Source: an uncultured Clostridia bacterium (GTDB lineage: Bacteria; Bacillota; Clostridia; TANB77; CAG-508). Taken from it: 25,578 nucleotides of DNA. This document shows, one piece after another, positions 1 to 6,156 of this stretch (the first letter of the stretch is position 1; each line of letters opens with the position of its first letter). Both the position numbers and the translations under genes were made by a program. Location: positions 1-25,578 of the forward strand of contig CALXJL010000004.1 of assembly GCA_944388615.1 (NCBI GenBank), read 5' to 3'. Below the pieces are notes generated by a model, which ran no database searches, was not told the DNA's origin, and was given only the letters and a program-made list of their open reading frames with translations.

Positions 1-84
1 AATCTTACAATAACTATTAAAATACAATTTAATTCTATTATCTATTAATCAAATATATTTTACTTTTTTAATTAACCCCTGTTG

Positions 85-108
85 CCAAAGCTGAACACCA
101 AAGCTGAA
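85..108. repeat. Two 11-bp direct repeats just upstream of a promoter
   Basis: The 11-base sequence CCAAAGCTGAA occurs at 85-95 and again at 98-108, a 13-base period. The second copy ends four bases before the -35 box at 113. Short direct repeats at this position are typical of activator sites, so this may control the first pilin gene. No regulator gene is seen nearby and the function is inferred from position only. Confidence 0.4.
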
Positions 109-112
109 AATC

Positions 113-141
113 TTGTCAAAAGAGGAAAAATGAGGTATAAT
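113..141 (+). promoter_or_regulatory. Sigma-A promoter of the first pilin gene
   Basis: The -35 box TTGTCA (113-118) and the -10 box TATAAT (136-141) are separated by exactly 17 bases. The expected transcript starts near 148, leaving a leader of about 40 bases before the start codon at 189. Confidence 0.75.
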
Positions 142-188
142 AATAGTAAATAGATTATTTTTGATTCTGTTTATAAAGAGGTGAACAC

Positions 189-1454
189 ATGAAAAGATTA
201 ATTAAGATGTTAATAATAATATTATTAACGATGACAATAACAAATATATCTTATGGAGCAGGATTGAATTTTTTGCAAGGAAACACAGAATTAGTGAAAC
301 ATTGTGAAGCAGAAATTAGGTTTTATGAAGATAGCTCACATGCAGGGTTGTATATTGCACAAATAAAATTAGATGGTAAGGTAATTGCTTCAGTGCCTCC
401 AGTAATTGGAGATGGAGAAGTAACACAAGATGAAAAAATACTAAATGAATTAAAAAAATATGGATATCAAGGAACATATAAAATTAATTATGATGACAAT
501 AAAATACCTAATAGTGTACCTGCAAATTGGGATAGATATATGACTGTAGTAATGAGTAATACAAATCCTAATAAGGATGTACATATGGCAGATTCACCAG
601 GAGAGAGTTACTATGTAGATATAAAAGAAAACGGACAAAGTATCAAGCAATATTCTGGAACCAATAAGGAAAAGGTAATGTCGGATGTGAATAAGTTCTT
701 AGATTCAAATTTTGATGGTTATACGGTATTATCTTTACCATACGTTCTGGCAGATCAGCTTGAAAAAGTAGAAGATATAAATGCCATAAGATATATGAAA
801 GCAGGCAGATGCCCAGTTTATAAAGGCACAATTTCAGGTGGATTATTTTCACTGGATAGTGTGGCTGATGGGAATGGATATTCGGTATATGTAGAAGCAA
901 AATATAAAGATACATCAGGTAAGCTCTGGGCTAAAATCACTAAAATAGATGGAAGAGATTGTGGAAATGATAAATTTGTATTAGCTAGTAATTTGAGTGA
1001 AACAAAACCTAGTCAAGAAGACGTAGATGGTTCTAAAGGAACAACTGAAACAGGAGAACCGTTAGCACCTGATGCAGCACAATCTGCTCAGCAAGGGATA
1101 GATTTTAAGGAAAATTTAACAGGGCCTTCATTCGTAAGTTTTGGAGGAGAAGGAGAGGGAACAGCTATAGTAAATCCAATAACAGATACAGCTGATACAT
1201 ATAAACCTGAAAATTTTGGTGATGCAAGTGAAGCAGTAGAAATAGGTATTACAATAATTAAAGCAATAAGGACTATAGGTGTTGTATTTTCAGTAATTGC
1301 AATAATGATTTATGGTATAAGATATATGTTTGGTAGTTTAGAGGAAAAAGCAGAATATAAAGAAACATTTATGCCATGGATTATAGGAAGTTTATTATTA
1401 ACAACAGGTACTGTTATAGTCCAATACATATATACAATAGCTTCAGGAATATAG
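189..1454 (+). CDS. Large secreted protein with a C-terminal VirB2/TrbC-like pilin domain
   Basis: This 421-residue protein has an N-terminal signal peptide (hydrophobic residues about 5-23). A polar extracellular region of about 300 residues follows that I do not recognise, then an Asp/Glu/Gly/Thr-rich linker (about 270-345). The last 75 residues hold two hydrophobic helices around the motif GSLEEKAEYK followed by FMPWIIG. That C-terminus closely resembles the two smaller pilin-like proteins encoded next, so I read this as a VirB2/TrbC-family subunit carrying a large exposed domain, perhaps a minor or tip pilin or an adhesin. Ordinary VirB2 proteins are about 100-140 residues. The start ATG at 189 follows the ribosome site AGAGGTGA (177-184). 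It has its own promoter. The ectodomain's function is unknown; the pilin assignment of the C-terminus is fairly secure. Confidence 0.7.
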   Translation: MKRLIKMLIIILLTMTITNISYGAGLNFLQGNTELVKHCEAEIRFYEDSSHAGLYIAQIKLDGKVIASVPPVIGDGEVTQDEKILNELKKYGYQGTYKINYDDNKIPNSVPANWDRYMTVVMSNTNPNKDVHMADSPGESYYVDIKENGQSIKQYSGTNKEKVMSDVNKFLDSNFDGYTVLSLPYVLADQLEKVEDINAIRYMKAGRCPVYKGTISGGLFSLDSVADGNGYSVYVEAKYKDTSGKLWAKITKIDGRDCGNDKFVLASNLSETKPSQEDVDGSKGTTETGEPLAPDAAQSAQQGIDFKENLTGPSFVSFGGEGEGTAIVNPITDTADTYKPENFGDASEAVEIGITIIKAIRTIGVVFSVIAIMIYGIRYMFGSLEEKAEYKETFMPWIIGSLLLTTGTVIVQYIYTIASGI

Positions 1455-1486
1455 GTATGATATAAAAGAAAATGAAAATTATAAAG

Positions 1487-1515
1487 TTGCAACAACAAAG
1501 AAAATGTAGTATAAT
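1487..1515 (+). promoter_or_regulatory. Sigma-A promoter of the second pilin gene
   Basis: TTGCAA (1487-1492) and TATAAT (1510-1515) lie 17 bases apart in the short gap between the first and second pilin genes. The second gene can therefore be expressed independently of the first. Confidence 0.65.
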
Positions 1516-1544
1516 AATATAAATACTTAGAAAGGGTGAGAAGA

Positions 1545-1964
1545 GTGAAGAAAATATTAAAAAAATATTTAATTTTATTAACAATATTTCTAAGTATTAT
1601 AACAATAAATGCAACAATATTGGCTACGGATTCTACTGAACCTACTCCAATAATATCCATTGGAGATATTATTTCCCAAGGAAAAAGCTTTCTGGCTGAT
1701 ACAACAACTGAAGGTATAGGAATCGATGGCAAAGAAGTAGAAAATGCCGCTGAAAGTATATATAACATTTTATTAGGTGTAGGAATAATAGTAACAATGG
1801 CTATATCAGTATTTTTAGGTGCTAAATTTATAATGGCATCAGCAGAAGAAAAAGCAGATATAAAACAATCCATGCTACCATTTATAATAGGAACATTTGT
1901 AATGTTTGGCGCATTTGGAATATGGAGAATTTTACTAAATATGTTATCAGGATTAGAAACATAA
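1545..1964 (+). CDS. VirB2/TrbC-like pilin subunit
   Basis: A 139-residue protein with a signal peptide (about residues 5-27, ending near ATILA), a short acidic or polar linker, then two hydrophobic helices flanking SAEEKADIK and MLPFIIG. This is the layout of VirB2/TrbC pilins of type IV secretion systems: a cleaved leader and two membrane helices joined by a short charged loop. I chose GTG at 1545 because AAGGGTGAG lies just upstream at proper spacing; an in-frame GTG at 1536 would fall inside that ribosome site. It is the most divergent of the three pilin-like proteins here, lacking for example the Tyr in the EKAEYK motif. A role as major or accessory pilus subunit cannot be told from sequence. 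Confidence 0.75.
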   Translation: MKKILKKYLILLTIFLSIITINATILATDSTEPTPIISIGDIISQGKSFLADTTTEGIGIDGKEVENAAESIYNILLGVGIIVTMAISVFLGAKFIMASAEEKADIKQSMLPFIIGTFVMFGAFGIWRILLNMLSGLET

Positions 1965-2037
1965 ATAAGTTATTAATTTTTTCTCATTAATAGTGTGAGA
2001 GTTAATATAAATAAAGTAATAAAAGGAGGAAAGAAAC

Positions 2038-2409
2038 ATGAACAAAACATTAAAAATTGTTTCAATAGTATTAGTTATAGTAATGATAACTATGGTTACA
2101 ATGCCTGTATTTGCTGGTAGTGCACAAGATTTAATTGGCAGAGTGGCTGATGAAGGAAAAGGCGTAGATGATACTGGAAGTACAGATAATCTAGTTGTAG
2201 CAGCAGGTAATGTTATGAAAGTTATTAGAACAATAGCAGTAATTGGTGGTGTTATCTTAATTATGTTCTTAGGTGTTAAATTTATGATGGGATCAGCAGA
2301 GGAAAAAGCAGAATACAAAAAATCATTTATGCCACTTATTATTGGTATTATAGTAGTTATGTCAGCATCACAAATTGCAACAATGCTATTTGGAATAATG
2401 GGAGCATAA
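2038..2409 (+). CDS. VirB2/TrbC-like pilin subunit
   Basis: A 123-residue protein. Residues 5-26 form a signal peptide ending at PVFAG. After a short Asp/Gly-rich segment come two hydrophobic helices around GSAEEKAEYKKSFMPLIIG, the family signature shared with the other two pilin-like proteins in this cluster. Length and architecture are those of a classical VirB2/TrbC pilin, so this is the best candidate for the major pilus subunit. The ribosome site AAAGGAGGAAAG directly precedes ATG 2038 and is the strongest of the three, in keeping with high expression. A strong terminator follows at 2451-2492. No clear promoter was seen in the 73-base gap upstream, so it may be read from 1487. Confidence 0.8.
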   Translation: MNKTLKIVSIVLVIVMITMVTMPVFAGSAQDLIGRVADEGKGVDDTGSTDNLVVAAGNVMKVIRTIAVIGGVILIMFLGVKFMMGSAEEKAEYKKSFMPLIIGIIVVMSASQIATMLFGIMGA

Positions 2410-2450
2410 TTATTATACATATAATATTACGAAAATATTACAAAAATATT

Positions 2451-2492
2451 AAAAATATTTGCATATATAACATTATATGCAGATATTTTTTT
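2451..2492 (+). terminator. Rho-independent terminator after the pilin genes
   Basis: A stem of about 17 base pairs (2451-2467 with 2474-2490, one G-T pair) has a 6-base loop and runs into seven T residues. It separates pilin transcription from the secretion-machine genes that follow. Confidence 0.75.
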
Positions 2493-2597
2493 ATATTAAT
2501 ATTTATTTCCGCAGATAAAGATTTATCAACATTAAAATTAATTAGAACAAATACTGTTACAAAAAGATTACATTTACTACTTTTATATTTAAATATA

Positions 2598-2626
2598 TTA
2601 CTTTTTTTGCTAAAATTTGTTATAAT
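2598..2626 (+). promoter_or_regulatory. Promoter of the PrgI-VirB4-VirB6 operon
   Basis: TTACTT (2598-2603) and a perfect TATAAT (2621-2626) are separated by 17 bases. Transcription would start near 2633, about 27 bases before the prgI-like ATG. The four following genes are packed tightly with overlaps and no internal terminator, so this probably drives all of them. Confidence 0.65.
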
Positions 2627-2659
2627 ATATATAAGATGTTCATACAAAGGAGGGAGAAT

Positions 2660-3013
2660 ATGGGTGGACCATATTATATACCAAGAGATGACCTTAAAGG
2701 AGAAGGAAGAATATTTTTTATATTTTCAACTAAGGCACTTATTTACACAGTTGTTGGAGGAATAATAGGATTAATTTTTTTCTCTATATTTTCAGCAATT
2801 AATCTAAGTATAGTTGGAATTGTTATATTAGCAACATTAGCAGTTATAGGATTTGTAATAGGAACTTTTAAAATTCCAGATACACAAGGCTTAGAATTAA
2901 CAAGGAAAGCAGGAGGAGAAAGAATAGACGATATAATCGTTAGATATATAAGATTTAAAATGAGAAAAAATAAAATCTATCTAATAAATGAGGAGGAAGA
3001 AGATGATGAATGA
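2660..3013 (+). CDS. PrgI family / VirB3-like inner-membrane protein
   Basis: A 117-residue protein. The N-terminus YYIPRDDLKGEGRIF followed by two adjacent hydrophobic helices (about residues 26-45 and 48-70) is the hallmark of the PrgI family, the Gram-positive equivalent of VirB3. VirB3 proteins sit in the membrane at the base of type IV secretion systems and bind VirB4. I start at ATG 2660 because AAAGGAGGG (2647-2655) lies just upstream; an in-frame ATG at 2636 would place that site inside the gene. The stop codon overlaps the start of the next gene, suggesting translational coupling. The C-terminus is very acidic (EEEEDDE), partly because it encodes the next gene's ribosome site. Confidence 0.8.
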   Translation: MGGPYYIPRDDLKGEGRIFFIFSTKALIYTVVGGIIGLIFFSIFSAINLSIVGIVILATLAVIGFVIGTFKIPDTQGLELTRKAGGERIDDIIVRYIRFKMRKNKIYLINEEEEDDE

Positions 3014-4232
3014 TTCTAATCAAATAACACAGATCTTAACAATTTCATTAATGTTTCTAATGATTATATTATTAGTTTTAATTGTTATATTAATAGTAGT
3101 TCAAGTAAAAAAGAAAATGGCAAAAGATAGAGCAGAAAAACAAGATACTGTGCCACAATCGGAACTAAAACCTAAAAGTAATATTTTAGAAGCTAAATTA
3201 TATAGTAAACAGTCGATTCTAAATTTTATGGAATTTGATAAAATTCAAGATAATATGATCATTCAAAAAAATGGCTTAAAGTATTTAATGGTATTACAAT
3301 GTCAAGGTATAAATTATGACTTAATGTCAGTAGAAGAAAAAAATGGTGTTGAACAAGGGTTTCAACAATTTTTAAATACTTTAAGACATCCTGTACAATT
3401 ATATATTCAAACAAGAACCGTTAATCTACAATCAAGTTTGGAAAACTATAATATAAGACTAAAAGAAATAGAAGATAAGTTAGTTAAATTGCAAAATGAA
3501 TATGATAGAATGAGAGATTCAGGAGAATTTTCGGACGAAGAATTAATGTCATTTTTTAGAGAAGTTACAAAACAAAGAAATATGTATGAATATGGAAAAG
3601 ATATAATAGCAAATACAGAAAAAATGAGTATGAACAAAAATGTTTTAAATAAACAATATTATGTTATAATACCATATTACGTAGATGATTTTTCTTCAAA
3701 TAATATGGATAAAGAAGAAATGAAGAATACATCTTTTTCAGAATTGTACTCAAGAGCACAATCTATAATGAGAACATTAAGTATATGTGGAATTAATTCA
3801 AAAATATTAAATTCCACAGAATTAATCGAATTATTATATGTAGCTTATAATAGAGACGAATCAGAAGTTTTTGGAATAGATAAAATGATAAGAGCAAGAT
3901 ATGATGAATTATATTCAACAGCAGAGGATGTTCTAACTAAAAAGATGAGAGCAATAGATAAAAAAATAGAAAATGAAGCAATAGAATTAGCTAATAGTAA
4001 AATATTAGAAGTAAAACAAGAAAGAGAAGAAGAAAGAATATTAAAAGAAAAACAAGAAAGATATGAAGAATTAGTTAGAGAAATGGCTGAATTATTAATA
4101 GATGAAAATAAAGCATATATAGGTGAAGAAACAGCCAAAAGAGCTTCTTCTAAAATTAAAAATGAAATAAATAAGAAAGGAGAGAGTAATAATGCTAAAA
4201 GACAGAAAAAAACAAAAAGAACCAGAGTTTAA
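3003..4232 (+). CDS. Membrane-anchored VirB4-N-like (TraC-like) secretion accessory protein
   Basis: About 410 residues. One transmembrane helix (about 11-33) is followed by a soluble domain (about 60-290). Its pattern, a KNGLKYLMVLQCQG strand and then a helix leading to RHPVQLYIQTR, recalls the N-terminal domain of VirB4/TrbE proteins or the TraC-like proteins encoded beside them in Gram-positive systems. Residues 135-200 and 300-395 look coiled-coil, rich in Glu, Lys and Arg. There is no Walker motif, so it is not an ATPase. AGGAGGA at 2991 supports a start at 3003 or 3006, overlapping the PrgI stop. The 3' end overlaps the VirB4 start by 41 bases. Tight coupling between VirB3-like and VirB4 genes suggests a structural scaffold partner of the ATPase. 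The family assignment is by pattern only. Confidence 0.55.
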   Translation: MMNDSNQITQILTISLMFLMIILLVLIVILIVVQVKKKMAKDRAEKQDTVPQSELKPKSNILEAKLYSKQSILNFMEFDKIQDNMIIQKNGLKYLMVLQCQGINYDLMSVEEKNGVEQGFQQFLNTLRHPVQLYIQTRTVNLQSSLENYNIRLKEIEDKLVKLQNEYDRMRDSGEFSDEELMSFFREVTKQRNMYEYGKDIIANTEKMSMNKNVLNKQYYVIIPYYVDDFSSNNMDKEEMKNTSFSELYSRAQSIMRTLSICGINSKILNSTELIELLYVAYNRDESEVFGIDKMIRARYDELYSTAEDVLTKKMRAIDKKIENEAIELANSKILEVKQEREEERILKEKQERYEELVREMAELLIDENKAYIGEETAKRASSKIKNEINKKGESNNAKRQKKTKRTRV

Positions 4233-6141
4233 AGAAGAAAAAACTACACTATTAAGAAAAAAGAATATTAAAGAAATGATTGCACCATCTGGAATAGATG
4301 CTTCAAACATAGATAGATTAGAAATAATTTCTAGTGTAAAAAGATATGCTCGTAGTTTTTTTGTTTCATCATTACCAAGAATGTGTACTTTCCCTGAACT
4401 ATTTAGAGATATGTATTTATTTGGAGATAATAATACATCAATATATATTAATCCAGTTGCAGAAGCAAAAAGTCAAAATGAGTTAAATAAAACAATAAAT
4501 GAATTAGAAACAGAGAGAATAGTTGCTATGGACAGAGGAAATATAAATAGAGAAAGTTCATTAGGACAAAAAAGATATGAAACTGAACAATTAAGAGATG
4601 AAATAGCAGCAGGATTTAATAAATTATATGAAGCATCTATTATAACAACTATTTTTACATATAATTTAGAAGACTTAGATAGATTGTCAAAATTTTTGTA
4701 TACTGAAATGTCTAAATCATTAGTTAGTGTTAAAACAGCATGGGCAATGCAAGAAGATGCATTTAAAAGTAATTTGCCATTAATGGATAATAGAATAAAA
4801 AAAGTTCATACATTTGATAGAATGTCAATGGGAACAGTTTTCCCTTTTACAACATCTGAAATAGGGCATCCTTCTGGAGTACCTTTAGGATTTAATAAAC
4901 AAACAGGTACACCTATATTATTCGATAATTTTCATAATTCATTAACAAATTATAATATGGTTATATTTGCTAAATCTGGAGCTGGTAAATCTGTTACTAT
5001 GAAAACATTAATATCAAGGTCAGCAGTTTTAATGGGAATTGAAAGTCTAGCTTTAGATGCAGAGGGCGAGTATTCTGTTGTGGCAGAGGCTCTTGGAGGA
5101 ATAAATGTTGTATTAAGCCCTAATTCAAAAACAGTAATTAATTTATTTGATATAGAAGTTGAAACAATAAAAGATGAGATAACAGGAAAAGAGCGACTAG
5201 CTTTAAATGTTGAGAATAAAGTTGAAGATGTTACACAAGCTCTTCTTACAATGGCTAGAGGAAGTACAAGAAGTACAGAAGTAAATGAGGTAACAAAACA
5301 AATAATAGCAGAATCTGTAGCAGAAGAATATGCTGAAATGAAAATAACTAGTAATCCTGCGAGTATTTATGAAGCTACTAATAATAAATTAAATAAAAGT
5401 GATATGTTATATAAAAGGAAAAAGAAAATGCCTACTATAGGAAGTTGGTATAAAAGATTACAGGTAAAGGCTAAGGAAAATGATAACCCAGATTATAATT
5501 TTCATTATAGCTATTTGTTGAAAGTTATGAAACAATACATAAGAGAATATGATGGGCAAATGGCATATTTTGATGGACAATCAACATTTGAGTTATTAGA
5601 TGGAGCAACTTTTATAAATTTAGATATATCACAGTTAGAGGAAAGATTTGCAAGACCACTTGCACAACAAATTTTACTTTCATGGATTTGGGAAAAATAC
5701 GTTAAGAAAAATAGTGAAGATAGAAAAAAGGCGAGTAAAAAAAGAGTATTAGTTGATGAGGCATGGATGCTTTTGCCATATCCAGAAGCTGTAGATTTTT
5801 TAAATACAATGGCAAGACGTGCTAGAAAAAGAAATGTTTCATTAGCAATTGTATCACAAAGGTTCCAGGATTTTTATGAGAAACCAGAAGCACAGGCTGT
5901 TTTAACATCATCTGACACAAAATTATTTTTAGCTCAAGATAAAGCAGAAATACAATATATAAGAGAAGTATTTAAATTGAGTGCAGGTGAATCGAACTTT
6001 TTAGTAACATGTGGAAAAGGAGAAGGATTATTTAAGGTTGGTGGTGATACTGCAATATTACAAATAACACCAACTGCTAAAGAATTCCAATTTGTGGAAA
6101 CCAACCTAAATAAATTGGTAAATATGAGAAATAATGAGTAA
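4192..6141 (+). CDS. virB4: VirB4/TraE-family secretion ATPase
   Basis: A 649-residue ATPase that powers pilus assembly and substrate transfer in type IV secretion systems, acting at the cytoplasmic face of the membrane. The N-terminal CagE/TrbE/VirB4 domain spans about residues 1-240. The Walker A motif is SGAGKS at 262-267 (K266), after PLGFNKQTGTPILFD. The Walker B motif is RVLVDEAWMLL with D522 and E523. The following ARRARKRNVSLAIVSQ segment and the late SSDTKLFLAQ segment are typical of VirB4 rather than VirD4. Length is slightly below the usual 650-800. ATG 4192 follows AAAGGAGAG and overlaps the previous gene by 41 bases. All key catalytic residues are present, so the machine is probably active. 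Confidence 0.9.
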   Translation: MLKDRKKQKEPEFKEEKTTLLRKKNIKEMIAPSGIDASNIDRLEIISSVKRYARSFFVSSLPRMCTFPELFRDMYLFGDNNTSIYINPVAEAKSQNELNKTINELETERIVAMDRGNINRESSLGQKRYETEQLRDEIAAGFNKLYEASIITTIFTYNLEDLDRLSKFLYTEMSKSLVSVKTAWAMQEDAFKSNLPLMDNRIKKVHTFDRMSMGTVFPFTTSEIGHPSGVPLGFNKQTGTPILFDNFHNSLTNYNMVIFAKSGAGKSVTMKTLISRSAVLMGIESLALDAEGEYSVVAEALGGINVVLSPNSKTVINLFDIEVETIKDEITGKERLALNVENKVEDVTQALLTMARGSTRSTEVNEVTKQIIAESVAEEYAEMKITSNPASIYEATNNKLNKSDMLYKRKKKMPTIGSWYKRLQVKAKENDNPDYNFHYSYLLKVMKQYIREYDGQMAYFDGQSTFELLDGATFINLDISQLEERFARPLAQQILLSWIWEKYVKKNSEDRKKASKKRVLVDEAWMLLPYPEAVDFLNTMARRARKRNVSLAIVSQRFQDFYEKPEAQAVLTSSDTKLFLAQDKAEIQYIREVFKLSAGESNFLVTCGKGEGLFKVGGDTAILQITPTAKEFQFVETNLNKLVNMRNNE

Positions 6142-6156
6142 AGGAGGATAATATTG

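Noticed and set aside
3003..4232. A split VirB4 whose N-terminal half is a separate gene
   Set aside because: The following ATPase already carries a complete N-terminal VirB4 domain, so this protein is an additional component.
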